Shown here: positions 8,919-17,896 of the stretch, piece by piece | Numbering within the stretch: position 1 is the first letter of the stretch | How the letters are laid out: every line of letters begins with the position of its first letter | Notes under the pieces: generated by a model | What the model was told of the DNA's origin: nothing | The model's input: the letters and a program-made list of their open reading frames with translations, nothing else | The model's database searches: none | Made by a program: the position numbers and the translations under genes | Assembly (NCBI RefSeq): GCF_002007485.1 | Contig: NZ_CP015820.1 | Coordinates: 1,488,001-1,552,000, forward strand | Direction: 5' to 3' | DNA: 64,000 nucleotides | Origin: Ditibartonella apihabitans | Lineage (GTDB): Bacteria; Pseudomonadota; Alphaproteobacteria; Rhizobiales; Rhizobiaceae

Positions 8919-9269
8919 ATGCAAATTTTACCCTTTATCGCGCCTATCGGCTTGTTGTTGTTATCAAATGTTTTCATGACCTTTGCCTGGTATGGGCATT
9001 TGAAATTCACCAACAAGCCGCTAATGATCGTCGTTATTGCAAGTTGGGGAATTGCATTTTTCGAATATTGCCTTGCCGTTCCCGCAAACCGGTTGGGACA
9101 CACTGTATATAGCGCGGCCCAACTCAAAACGATTCAGGAAGTGATCACGCTTCTGATATTTTCCGGTTTTTCCATTCTTTATCTTGGTGAAAAACTGACG
9201 ATAAACCATTTTGTCGGCTTTGCGCTTATTGTAAGCGGAGCCTACTTCATCTTCAAAGGTCCGTTATAA
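8919..9269 (+). CDS. DUF486 (DMT-like) small membrane protein
   Basis: A 116-aa protein with four hydrophobic segments: residues about 5-25, 35-53, 70-92 and 97-113. The conserved FMTFAWYGHLKF, SWGIAFFEYCLAVPANRLGH and QLKTIQEVITLLIF blocks mark the DUF486 family, related to the small drug/metabolite transporter group. The substrate is unknown. No clear ribosome binding site precedes the ATG, which suggests coupling to grxB 20 bases upstream. It lies in the inner membrane. Confidence 0.85.
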   Translation: MQILPFIAPIGLLLLSNVFMTFAWYGHLKFTNKPLMIVVIASWGIAFFEYCLAVPANRLGHTVYSAAQLKTIQEVITLLIFSGFSILYLGEKLTINHFVGFALIVSGAYFIFKGPL

Positions 9270-9349
9270 TCTCGGTTTAGGGCTTTCCAGTTTGTGTTTG
9301 CGAATGTTATAACGGCAAAAATACCAAAATTATGGAAGAGGATTATCAT

Positions 9350-10561
9350 ATGGCAAAGATCAAGGTCGCAAATCCCGTCGTCGAACTCGACGGCGATGAG
9401 ATGACACGCATTATTTGGCAATATATCAAGGAAAAATTGATCCATCCCTATCTCGATGTAGATCTGAAATATTATGATCTTTCGATAGAAAATCGTGATG
9501 CGACCAACGATCAGGTAACAACCGACGCCGCAAACGCAATCAAGAAATATGGTGTTGGCGTTAAATGTGCGACAATCACACCCGACGAAGCGCGCGTTAA
9601 AGAGTTCAACCTGAAAAAAATGTGGAAGTCGCCGAATGGTACAATCCGTAACATTCTTGGCGGCGTTATTTTCCGTGAGCCAATTATTTGCAAAAACGTT
9701 CCGCGACTCGTTCCGCACTGGACAAAGCCGATCATTATCGGCCGTCATGCTTTTGGTGACCAATATAAAGCAACAGATTTCAAATTCCCCGGCAAAGGCA
9801 AGCTGACAATCAAATTTGTCGGTGAAGACGGAACCGTTATTGAACATGACGTTTATGATGCACCGGGGGCCGGTGTTGCATTGGCCATGTATAACCTTGA
9901 TGCATCAATCCGCGATTTTGCCCGTGCATCGTTCAATTATGGTTTGCAACGCAAAGTTCCGGTCTATCTTTCCACAAAGAATACCATTTTGAAGGCTTAT
10001 GATGGCCGTTTCAAAGATATCTTTCAGGAAGTTTTCGATAAAGAATTCAAGTCTGAATTTGACAAATACCATCTCACTTACGAGCACCGTCTGATTGATG
10101 ACATGGTGGCCTCGTCACTTAAATGGTCCGGTGGTTATGTCTGGGCATGTAAGAACTATGATGGTGATGTCCAATCCGATACAGTGGCTCAGGGTTTCGG
10201 CTCTTTGGGGCTCATGACCTCCGTTCTTATGACGCCGGATGGCAAAACAGTTGAAGCCGAAGCTGCACATGGAACAGTAACCCGCCACTATCGCCAATAT
10301 CAGCGCGGCGAAGAAACATCGACCAACTCGATTGCTTCAATCTTTGCCTGGACTCGCGGTTTGGCGCACCGTGCAAAGCTCGACAACAATGACCAGTTGA
10401 AACACTTTGCCGATACACTTGAAAAAGTATGTGTCGACACGGTTGAATCCGGTTTCATGACAAAGGATCTTGCCCTGCTTATCGGACCGAACCAGAAATG
10501 GCTTTCAACAACAGGTTTTCTTGACAAAATTGCGGAAAATCTTGCCAAAGCACTTGCTTGA
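9350..10561 (+). CDS. icd: Isocitrate dehydrogenase, NADP-dependent
   Basis: A 403-aa TCA-cycle enzyme that converts isocitrate to 2-oxoglutarate with NADPH formation. It belongs to the eukaryote-like homodimeric class: [20 protein letters not shown] at the N terminus, [12 protein letters not shown] (substrate serine loop), then [16 protein letters not shown] and [13 protein letters not shown] (cofactor and active-site segments). The ATG at 9350 gives the family length; an in-frame ATG at 9332 adds six unconserved residues, and GAGG lies about nine bases before 9350. A strong terminator follows. Confidence 0.97.
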   Translation: MAKIKVANPVVELDGDEMTRIIWQYIKEKLIHPYLDVDLKYYDLSIENRDATNDQVTTDAANAIKKYGVGVKCATITPDEARVKEFNLKKMWKSPNGTIRNILGGVIFREPIICKNVPRLVPHWTKPIIIGRHAFGDQYKATDFKFPGKGKLTIKFVGEDGTVIEHDVYDAPGAGVALAMYNLDASIRDFARASFNYGLQRKVPVYLSTKNTILKAYDGRFKDIFQEVFDKEFKSEFDKYHLTYEHRLIDDMVASSLKWSGGYVWACKNYDGDVQSDTVAQGFGSLGLMTSVLMTPDGKTVEAEAAHGTVTRHYRQYQRGEETSTNSIASIFAWTRGLAHRAKLDNNDQLKHFADTLEKVCVDTVESGFMTKDLALLIGPNQKWLSTTGFLDKIAENLAKALA

Positions 10562-10581
10562 ACGTTTCAAATTTGAAAAGC

Positions 10582-10609
10582 AAAAGCCCCGTTTCACACG
10601 GGGCTTTTT
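10582..10609 (+). terminator. Rho-independent terminator after icd
   Basis: An 11-bp stem, AAAAGCCCCGT (10582-10592) with ACGGGGCTTTT (10598-10608), and a 5-base loop followed by T residues, 20 bases after the icd stop. Confidence 0.92.
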
Positions 10610-10718
10610 GTTTTGACCGGAACAAAAATTGCTGATCAAAGTTTCGTTTCTTGGCTCCACGGTCTTATGACGTTATTTAGAAGACCGACACTGATTCTAA
10701 AAATACATAGGGATAACG

Positions 10719-12176
10719 ATGAATGATCAAGGCTGGTCAACACTTCTTTCAGGTAGAAACGGTGTCCGCTCTGTAACACTTGCAGGCGGGGTTGCTCTGC
10801 ATGCGGTCAATGTCTATATTGTTGTCACTATTCTCCCTTCCCTTGTTGCCGATATTCACGGTGAACAATATTATTCGTGGGCAGCAACAATTTTTGTGAC
10901 AGCATCGCTTATCGGTGCGTCGCTCGCAGCAAAATTGCTAGCCCGTTTCGGGCCTAAAACAGCTTACGTTCTTTCGGCACTCCTGTTTGCAGTTGGCACC
11001 CTTATCTGTAGTGTCGCTCCGACTATGGCAGCGTTCCTGTTTGGTCGGCTCATTCAAGGTTTCGGTGGCGGCTTTTTGTTGTCACTGTCCTATTCCATGG
11101 TCAGAATTGTATTCGACCCTGCCTTATGGCCACGTGCCATGGGGCTCATTTCCGGCATGTGGGGCATTTCAACATTACTTGGCCCCGCTATTGGCGGCAT
11201 TTTTGCCGAATACAGCACTTGGCGTGCTTCATTCTGGACGGTTGGTATTCTGGCACTTTTATTTTCTGGCGTTGCACTTAAAGTTTTGCCTGCCTCGGCA
11301 AAACTTAAGAATGCTTCGGAACGGCTTCCTGTTATCCAACTTGCTGTTTTGACCGTTATGGTTCTTGTCATTTCCGCAAGCAGTGCGGTTGCCGACAACA
11401 ACATTAAAATTGCCGGTATTATTATCGGTGCTATCCTGCTTTTAGTTCTTGGGATTATCGACAATCATTCTGAAAACAAAATGCTTCCCGAAGGTTCATT
11501 TTCTATTCAATCGATATTCCTGCCGCTTTACGGGCTGATGGTTATTATTTCGGTCGCTGTAAACGGTGCGGAGCTTTATCTTCCCCTGTTTCTTCAGGAA
11601 CTTCACGGGCGTGGACCACTTGTTGCAGGCTATATTGCCGCGCTTATGAGCATCGGCTGGACTTGTGGTTCATTGCCAAGTGCCGGAGCCGCTCCAAAAA
11701 TTGTGCGCAAAATCATCATTCTCGCGCCCGTGATTGATATGCTCGGAATGGCAACATTGTTTTATTTCATCCCCTCCGAAATGCAATCATCGGGATTTCT
11801 TATTTCGATTTGTATTGCCCTTTTTCTGATCGGTGTCGGGGCTGGAACATCGTGGCCGCATTTGCTTACCCGCGTTTTACAATGCGCTTCCGATAAAGAC
11901 GCCACGCGTGCCAGTGCATCTCTCACAACAATCCAATTGTTTTCAACGGCTTTAAGCGCAGCACTTGCCGGAAGCATTACCAATCTTGCCGGATTATTTG
12001 ATCCGGGTGGTGTCAGCGGTATGATTGCGGCTTCCAAAGTACTGTTTATCTTTCTGATTATTATATTGCTACTTGCTGTACCGCTCGCCTTTATTATTTC
12101 GCGCGATATGCTCAACCGTCCCGATGGAAAACATTCAAACAACCAAAGCGATCAGAAACAGCACCAGAATAATTAA
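10719..12176 (+). CDS. MFS drug:H+ antiporter (DHA2-like), 485 aa
   Basis: An inner-membrane major facilitator with about 12-14 hydrophobic helices. The N-terminal helix is followed by NVYIVVTILPSLVADIHGEQ, resembling the LDxTIVNVALP motif of DHA2 exporters with its key acidic residue replaced. GRLIQGFGGGFLLSLSYSMV (helix 4) and GPAIGGIFAEYSTWRASFW (antiporter motif C, G-P-x-x-G-G) are clear. Export of a toxic compound is likely but the substrate is unknown. AGGG lies upstream of the ATG. The last 42 bases overlap the convergent cbiB, which is unusually tight. Confidence 0.85.
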   Translation: MNDQGWSTLLSGRNGVRSVTLAGGVALHAVNVYIVVTILPSLVADIHGEQYYSWAATIFVTASLIGASLAAKLLARFGPKTAYVLSALLFAVGTLICSVAPTMAAFLFGRLIQGFGGGFLLSLSYSMVRIVFDPALWPRAMGLISGMWGISTLLGPAIGGIFAEYSTWRASFWTVGILALLFSGVALKVLPASAKLKNASERLPVIQLAVLTVMVLVISASSAVADNNIKIAGIIIGAILLLVLGIIDNHSENKMLPEGSFSIQSIFLPLYGLMVIISVAVNGAELYLPLFLQELHGRGPLVAGYIAALMSIGWTCGSLPSAGAAPKIVRKIIILAPVIDMLGMATLFYFIPSEMQSSGFLISICIALFLIGVGAGTSWPHLLTRVLQCASDKDATRASASLTTIQLFSTALSAALAGSITNLAGLFDPGGVSGMIAASKVLFIFLIIILLLAVPLAFIISRDMLNRPDGKHSNNQSDQKQHQNN

Positions 12177-13121
12177 AAATAACACATCCATCGAACGCTT
12201 GAAGAGCCGGATAGCACGATAAATATCGGCGGGACCGGCCATTTTCCCGCTATCATTCTGGAAAGGTTCATCAACGGCTTTGCCTGAATAGATTCTCGGT
12301 CCCAAAAGCTTGACATCAAGGGCGCCTGCAAAGGCGCATTCGGGAAAACCGGCATTGGGCGAATGATGGTGCCTCGCATCTTTTTTCACCACTTCGAGTG
12401 CTTTTGCTGCAGCTTTCCAATTGATAAAAAGTCCGGATGTCAGGATAACGATAAACGCTGTCAATCTTGCCGGTATAAAATTGACAACATCGTCAAGTCG
12501 TGCCGAAGCCCAGCCGAAATCCTTGAAGCGCTCATTCTTATAGCCGATCATCGAGTCGGCAGTGTTCACCAATTTATAACAAAAAAGGCCGGGAAGACCG
12601 AGAACAAGATACCAGAATACAGGTGCCACAACGCCATCAGAGCTATTTTCGGCGAGGCTTTCGATAGCTGCACGGCAAACCGCACTTTCATCGAGATTTT
12701 TTGTTTCCCGCCCGACGATGAGCGAAACAGCATCTCTCGCTTCAACAAGCGAACCTTGTTTGAACGCTTTTTCCACTTTACCAACGTGATCAACCAGGCT
12801 TTTTTGAGCAATAAATATGGAGGCAACCAGCGCCTCAATGACTATCCCTGCGAACCCCAATCCGAACAAAAACTTATGAATAAAAAGGCCAACAAAAAAG
12901 CTTGCGGTTAACAAGACGAGAAGAGCATCGAGGCCACACCATTTCCTGAGACGGGGCGACATCGACTTTCTGTTATATCTTGTTTCAAACCACTTTATCC
13001 CTGCCCCGAAAGCCGCTACCGGATGAGGGAGCTTGCGCCATATCCAGTCGGGGTCGCCGATTGAACGATCAATCAGGAGCGCCAATAAAAGGATAAAACA
13101 GAGACGCTCCACCGGTGTCAC
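12135..13121 (-). CDS. cbiB: Adenosylcobinamide-phosphate synthase
   Basis: A 328-aa integral membrane protein (named CobD in the aerobic nomenclature) that attaches the aminopropanol arm to adenosylcobyric acid. Conserved blocks are LLIDRSIGDPDWIWRKLPHP at the N terminus, SLIVGRETKNLDES, CRAAIESLAENSSDGVVAP and NTADSMIGYKNERFKDFGWA, then ARLDDVVNFIPARLTA. The start is GTG (13119-13121), overlapping the TGA of the upstream MFS gene by four bases, so translation is probably coupled. The 3' end runs 42 bases into the convergent exporter gene. Confidence 0.95.
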   Translation of the reverse strand: MTPVERLCFILLLALLIDRSIGDPDWIWRKLPHPVAAFGAGIKWFETRYNRKSMSPRLRKWCGLDALLVLLTASFFVGLFIHKFLFGLGFAGIVIEALVASIFIAQKSLVDHVGKVEKAFKQGSLVEARDAVSLIVGRETKNLDESAVCRAAIESLAENSSDGVVAPVFWYLVLGLPGLFCYKLVNTADSMIGYKNERFKDFGWASARLDDVVNFIPARLTAFIVILTSGLFINWKAAAKALEVVKKDARHHHSPNAGFPECAFAGALDVKLLGPRIYSGKAVDEPFQNDSGKMAGPADIYRAIRLFKRSMDVLFLIILVLFLIALVV

Positions 13122-14341
13122 ACCTGTTTTTGTGCTTTGGCCTGATCACGCTTATCGACGTACCACGATGCTGCAAAGATCAACACACCGCAAAATGTAA
13201 GACACCCGCCCAAAATCGCCGTATCCTGATAACCAAAGCCTAGGCGCAAAATTTCTGCACCCGATTCAGCACCCAAAGCATTGGCAACATTGTAGGCCGA
13301 TTGCATCAGTGCTCCGGCGAGTGTCTGGGCGTTGGCTGCAACATCCATCACGCGCGCCTGAACTGACGGCATACTGGCAAAAGATGTACCAATCAAAAAA
13401 CAACCGATCGCAGCCGTAATGCCGGAGTGACAGAGGAAGAAAAACAGAAAGAATGTAATTGTACTCCAAAGCATTGCATAAAATATCATCTTCATCGGAC
13501 CAATTTTCACCGCTATTTTTGGTCCGAAGATGTTTCCTGTTACCATGCCAAGGCCGATAAGCGGCATGATAAACGGTACCCAGGCAATTGAAACACCGGA
13601 AACGACAGTCAAAGTCGATTTGATGTAGCTGAATACAGTAAAGAGACCTGCTGTGCCAATGGCTACCATTGCCAGCATGAACCAGACCTGCTTTTCTTTT
13701 AAAGCGCTAAGTTCGGTAAGTGGACTTGTACCCAATGCCGTTGGCAAACTGGGCAAAAACAAAAATACCAAAATAGCACAAAAAGCACCGATGCTGCCGA
13801 CCAGCACAAAAGCCATTTGCCAACCAAGTTGCTGACCGAGCCAGGTTGCAAAAGGTGCGCCAACAACAGTCGCAATTGTAAGCCCCAGCATCACCGCACC
13901 GATCGCCTTGGGACGATTTTTCATCTCCACCATGGAAGAAGCGGCAATAGAGGCAACACCGAAATAGATGCCGTGCGGCAAACCGCTCATGAATCGTAAG
14001 CCAACCAGCGCGTGAAAGCTCGTCACACAGGCACTCGCAATATTGGCAAAAGCATAAAACAGCATCAGAGCAATCAGAACATATTTCCGCGGAAATTTTG
14101 CAGTTGCTACAGCCAGAACCGGTGCACCAACAACAACCCCCATTGCATAGGCCGAAATATATTGGCCGGCGGTCGGTATATCGACTCCCGAACTTTTGGC
14201 CATTTCCGGTTGCAGCCCCATTGAAACAAATTCTGATGTACCGATTGCGAAGGCGCCGACAGCAAGAGCAAGTATGCTGATACGGCGTGTTCTTGCGTTA
14301 ACCGCGGAAGCAACATTGAGCTTATCAATTTCATATTTCAT
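13118..14341 (-). CDS. MFS transporter (AraJ/arabinose-efflux-like)
   Basis: About 407 aa with twelve predicted helices; an inner-membrane exporter. The N-terminal region RRISILALAVGAFAIGTSEF followed by MGLQPEMA is typical of the AraJ/YdhP/NepI branch of DHA1 exporters. GLRFMSGLPHGIYFGVASI forms helix 4, and an antiporter motif C-like segment lies in helix 5. I prefer the ATG at 14341; a GTG at 14401 is in frame and adds 20 residues, and neither has a clear ribosome binding site. The gene overlaps cbiB by four bases and lies between cobB and cbiB, so it may be cotranscribed with cobalamin genes, but nothing in the sequence shows a corrinoid substrate. Confidence 0.83.
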   Translation of the reverse strand: MKYEIDKLNVASAVNARTRRISILALAVGAFAIGTSEFVSMGLQPEMAKSSGVDIPTAGQYISAYAMGVVVGAPVLAVATAKFPRKYVLIALMLFYAFANIASACVTSFHALVGLRFMSGLPHGIYFGVASIAASSMVEMKNRPKAIGAVMLGLTIATVVGAPFATWLGQQLGWQMAFVLVGSIGAFCAILVFLFLPSLPTALGTSPLTELSALKEKQVWFMLAMVAIGTAGLFTVFSYIKSTLTVVSGVSIAWVPFIMPLIGLGMVTGNIFGPKIAVKIGPMKMIFYAMLWSTITFFLFFFLCHSGITAAIGCFLIGTSFASMPSVQARVMDVAANAQTLAGALMQSAYNVANALGAESGAEILRLGFGYQDTAILGGCLTFCGVLIFAASWYVDKRDQAKAQKQV

Positions 14342-14533
14342 AATTAACGGACGAATCCCTGAATGCGGTAGTTTTTCAATTATCCGGTTTTGCCATTTCA
14401 CATCATATTAGTGCAAGAAAATATCTTCCAATTTCAATATGTTCACGGCAGTTTGTATTGAAGTCTTTTGCCTTAACTGCTCTTCCGATAGAAAACTGAA
14501 TGGCTAACCTTTTAGCGAAATTGCAATAAATGC

Positions 14534-14551
14534 ATGTAGTTTTAACTACAT
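14534..14551. promoter_or_regulatory. Perfect palindrome, possible operator
   Basis: ATGTAGTT-TT-AACTACAT, an 18-base dyad in the 160-230-base gap between the cobB stop and the MFS start. It is too A/T-rich, and lacks the T tract, for a good terminator of cobB. The outer ATGT/ACAT arms are like those bound by PadR-type repressors, but no regulator gene is adjacent. It could equally be a weak hairpin. Confidence 0.4.
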
Positions 14552-14570
14552 CCACAATTTCCGATTTTTT

Positions 14571-15869
14571 TCAACCTTCAATATCTATCAAATGAATAAA
14601 CGAGCCGGCAACATTGTTTATTCTCATTCCCCTTGTACCTAAAGAATTGTCGAGCGCATCATAGGCTTTAAAAAGCGGTATATCGACCTTTTCATCTACA
14701 ATGGAGGCATAATGGAATTCGTGCCCTCGAAAGCGGTTTTTTCCAAAAAACGCCCCTTCCGGAACCAGACGGCGATAGCCTAAATGCAGTTTCTTCTGTT
14801 TGAAGCTGGTATTCAATGGCAAAAGACCAAGCATCAGGTGTTTAACCCCTTCGCTATCTTCCAATGTTTCCCCCAAGGTCATATAACCACCGCATTCGCC
14901 ATAAATGGTTTTTCCGGCTGTTGCCATATCAACCATGGCTTTTTTGAATTTATCCGCTGCCGCCAGTTTTCCGGCAAAAAGTTCCGGATAACCACCACAT
15001 AAATAAATGCTGTCACAATCTTTATCCGGCACCTCATTCGCCAAAGGCGAAAAGAATGTGATTTCGGCACCGGCTTTTCTCCAACCATCAAGCAGGTGTG
15101 GATAAGAAAAGCGGAAAGCATCATCACGGCTCACCGCAATACGCTGTCCAAGTGGCGGAATATGATCAATCGTAGCACTAGTAACTTTCACCCGATTTGA
15201 AGTCGATAATGTGATCATCGCCTCGAGATCAACGCTTGCCTTAATGATTTCTGCTGCTTTTCCGATAAAGTGATAAAGATCGGTTCTTTCCGAAGCTTGA
15301 ACCAAACCCAAATGACGTGAGGGGAGTGTCAGCGCTTCATTCCTGTAGACCGCACCAACCACCGGTATATCAAGCGGTTGCAAGGCCGCCCGAAGCATAG
15401 CTTCATGTCGGGGACTTCCAATTTTATTCAGAATAATTCCGGCAAAGCGCAATTCCGGCATAAACTCGGCAAAGCCTTTGACAAGTGCCGCAACCGAATG
15501 TGATTGGCTTGTCACATCGACAACAAAAAATACCGGCAAATCCAACAATCGGGCAAGTTCGGCAGACGACCCCTTGCCGTTAATGGCGCCATCATAAAGC
15601 CCCATCATACCTTCGACCACAAAAAACTTCTGCTCCGAAGTGTCGGTAAAATTGATATTTCTTATGAGCGCGTCGCGCATTGCCCAACAATCGAGATTGT
15701 AACTATCCTCGCCTGTTGCCGCTTTATGAAATGCCGGATCAATAAAGTCCGGCCCCGCTTTTCGGGGAGCAACGGCTAACCCCACTTCTTTCAAAGCGCG
15801 CATCAATGCCAGAGTGATAACAGTTTTACCGGCTCCCGAATTGGCAGCGCTCACCATAAAGCCATTCAT
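14571..15869 (-). CDS. cobB: Hydrogenobyrinate a,c-diamide synthase
   Basis: A 432-aa cytoplasmic amidotransferase that uses glutamine and ATP to amidate the a and c side chains of hydrogenobyrinic acid. The N-terminal dethiobiotin-synthetase-like domain has the P-loop AANSGAGKTVITLALMRAL and GPDFIDPAFH; GMMGLYDG follows. The C-terminal class I glutaminase-like domain (about residues 240-432) has the nucleophile in YGECGGYMTLGE and the conserved HEFHYAS. The ATG overlaps the cobA stop by four bases (ATGA), so the two are coupled. Confidence 0.95.
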   Translation of the reverse strand: MNGFMVSAANSGAGKTVITLALMRALKEVGLAVAPRKAGPDFIDPAFHKAATGEDSYNLDCWAMRDALIRNINFTDTSEQKFFVVEGMMGLYDGAINGKGSSAELARLLDLPVFFVVDVTSQSHSVAALVKGFAEFMPELRFAGIILNKIGSPRHEAMLRAALQPLDIPVVGAVYRNEALTLPSRHLGLVQASERTDLYHFIGKAAEIIKASVDLEAMITLSTSNRVKVTSATIDHIPPLGQRIAVSRDDAFRFSYPHLLDGWRKAGAEITFFSPLANEVPDKDCDSIYLCGGYPELFAGKLAAADKFKKAMVDMATAGKTIYGECGGYMTLGETLEDSEGVKHLMLGLLPLNTSFKQKKLHLGYRRLVPEGAFFGKNRFRGHEFHYASIVDEKVDIPLFKAYDALDNSLGTRGMRINNVAGSFIHLIDIEG

Positions 15870-16675
15870 AATGATCTGTTATCCAATTCGTCTCTAACAA
15901 TTTCCGGCGAGAGTTTATCAGCAAGCGAAACAACTTTACCCACGACAACAATCGTCGGTGGTTCGATATTATGCTCTTTGATTATTTGTTTTATATGGCC
16001 GAGTTCGGTTTTATAAATCCGCTGATTGGAGGTGGTCGCATGCGTGATAAACATAACCGGCTCGTCACTTTTGCGCCCGCCTTTCATAAGGTCATCGGCA
16101 ATTTCATCAATATGTTTCATCGCCATATAAAACACAAGAACCGGTGCAGCGCGCGAAATTGCTTTCCAGTCAAAAGATTTGGGAACTGTTCCGTCAGCAT
16201 CATGACCGGTTAAAAACAATACACTATGATTGACCGAACGATGCGTTACCGGAACACCTGCATAGGCAGGCCCTGCTATTCCTGCTGTTATTCCGGGAAA
16301 AACGCGAAAGGGAATATGCGCCTCTATCAAGGCAAGCGCTTCTTCACCACCACGCCCGAAAACAAAAGGATCGCCGCCTTTCAAACGCAAAACCCGTTTT
16401 CCTTCTCTGGCAAGGCAAATCATGCGGTCGGTAATTTCTTGCTGTTTAAGCGAGGGTTTGCCACCGCGTTTTCCGGCAAATTCTAAAATTGCGCCTTGTT
16501 TTGCAAGCTTGAGGCACGAATGATCGACCAGCGCATCATAAAGGATGTGGTCTGCCTGTTTGAGTGCATTGACACAATGGAGCGTAAGAAGTCCGGGATC
16601 ACCTGGCCCCGCGCCCACCAACCACACATGCCCCGCAATGAACTGTGGCAATTTGAATGGCAAATCTGCCGTCAT
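15866..16675 (-). CDS. cobA: Uroporphyrinogen-III C-methyltransferase (SUMT)
   Basis: A 269-aa SAM-dependent enzyme that makes precorrin-2, the entry step to siroheme and B12. The N-terminal VWLVGAGPGDPGLLTL, the YDALVD strand, the RLKGGDPFVFGRGGEE motif and GVPVTHR are diagnostic of SUMT. There is no CysG-like dehydrogenase/ferrochelatase domain, so this is the single-function form used for cobalamin. AAAGGA lies six bases before the ATG at 16675. It is divergent from cbiD across 117 bases that must hold both promoters. Confidence 0.96.
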   Translation of the reverse strand: MTADLPFKLPQFIAGHVWLVGAGPGDPGLLTLHCVNALKQADHILYDALVDHSCLKLAKQGAILEFAGKRGGKPSLKQQEITDRMICLAREGKRVLRLKGGDPFVFGRGGEEALALIEAHIPFRVFPGITAGIAGPAYAGVPVTHRSVNHSVLFLTGHDADGTVPKSFDWKAISRAAPVLVFYMAMKHIDEIADDLMKGGRKSDEPVMFITHATTSNQRIYKTELGHIKQIIKEHNIEPPTIVVVGKVVSLADKLSPEIVRDELDNRSL

Positions 16676-16792
16676 TTCGGGTCCTTTTGATGGTAAAATC
16701 TATAGAAATCAAGAATCAATGCATTATATGTGTTATCTATTGTGCAGTTTCCAACCACTGTAAACGTTTAATTTTCAAGAAATATTGTCAAA

Positions 16793-17896
16793 ATGGCAGA
16801 TCTGCAAAGCACATTGAAACGCAAACCGGAAGGTCCCCTTCGCTTGGGCTGGACAACAGGCGCCTGCGCTACCGCTGCAACCAAGGCAGCGCTCACTGCT
16901 CTCATAACCGGTGCTTTTCCCGATCCCGTGGAGATAAGATTGCCAAGGGGGCAAATGCCGCAATTTGCGCTATCTGTCAAAACTCTTGGAGAAAATCAGG
17001 CAACAGCAGGAATTATCAAAGATGCAGGTGATGATCCCGATGTAACAGACAAGGCGACCATTATTGCAACTGTCACTCCTGCCCGTCCAAACAGTGGAAT
17101 TATATTCAAAGCAGGAAAAGGTGTTGGAACTGTTACAAGACCGGGTTTGCCGCTTGATGTCGGGGAAGCGGCCATCAACCCCGTTCCGCGCCGGATGATG
17201 AGCGAGGTTTGCAAGGAAATTTGTGACAAATATTCTTTTCCGCAAGACCTGGTCATTACAATTTCAGTGCCGGATGGCGAAAATATCGCGCTCAAAACAT
17301 GGAATCCGCGCCTTGGCATTTTGGGCGGCATTTCCATTCTCGGCACTACCGGTATTGTTCATCCGTTCTCATGCTCGGCATGGATTCATTCTATTCATAG
17401 CGGTATTGATGTTGCACGTGCGGAAGGGGCAAGCCATGTTCTTGGTGCAACCGGCGCAACTTCGGAAGATGCCGCACAGGCAATCTACCATCTTCCCGAC
17501 TATGCTATATTGGATATGGGAGACTTTGTCGGTGCCGTGTTAAAATATTTGCGTCACCACCCGATTGATAAACTGACAATTGCAGGTGGTTTTGCAAAAC
17601 TCACAAAACTCGCGCAAGGCGAAATGGACCTTCATTCTTCCCGCTCCCAAGTCGACAAGACATTTTTGTGGACTATTGCAAAGAATGCCGGCTTAAACCA
17701 ATCTTTCAAGCACTTCATCGAAAATGCGAACACTGCAAAAGAAGTGCTTGATATTGCTACAAAAGAAGGAATTGATATTGCTACCCCTATTGCGCTTCAG
17801 GCAAAACATGTTGCTGAAGAAACATTAAGGAGTGCGCTGGTTACTGTCGAAATCATTGTGACCGACAGGAAGGGAAATATTCTTGCGAGAAAGTAG
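16793..17896 (+). CDS. cbiD: Cobalt-precorrin-5B (C1)-methyltransferase CbiD
   Basis: A 367-aa SAM-dependent enzyme of corrin-ring synthesis. The N-terminal LRLGWTTGACATAATKAAL motif and DAGDDPDVTDKATI are hallmarks of CbiD, and SCSAWIHSIHSGIDVARAEG follows in the second half. CbiD is best known from the anaerobic route, but Brucella-type alphaproteobacteria are known to carry it with otherwise aerobic Cob proteins, in place of CobF. The first gene of a two-gene plus-strand unit with cobK. Confidence 0.95.
   Translation: MADLQSTLKRKPEGPLRLGWTTGACATAATKAALTALITGAFPDPVEIRLPRGQMPQFALSVKTLGENQATAGIIKDAGDDPDVTDKATIIATVTPARPNSGIIFKAGKGVGTVTRPGLPLDVGEAAINPVPRRMMSEVCKEICDKYSFPQDLVITISVPDGENIALKTWNPRLGILGGISILGTTGIVHPFSCSAWIHSIHSGIDVARAEGASHVLGATGATSEDAAQAIYHLPDYAILDMGDFVGAVLKYLRHHPIDKLTIAGGFAKLTKLAQGEMDLHSSRSQVDKTFLWTIAKNAGLNQSFKHFIENANTAKEVLDIATKEGIDIATPIALQAKHVAEETLRSALVTVEIIVTDRKGNILARK

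Noticed and set aside
9332-9349. Upstream ATG of icd
   Set aside because: Adds six unconserved residues; the ATG at 9350 has the better ribosome binding site and family N terminus.
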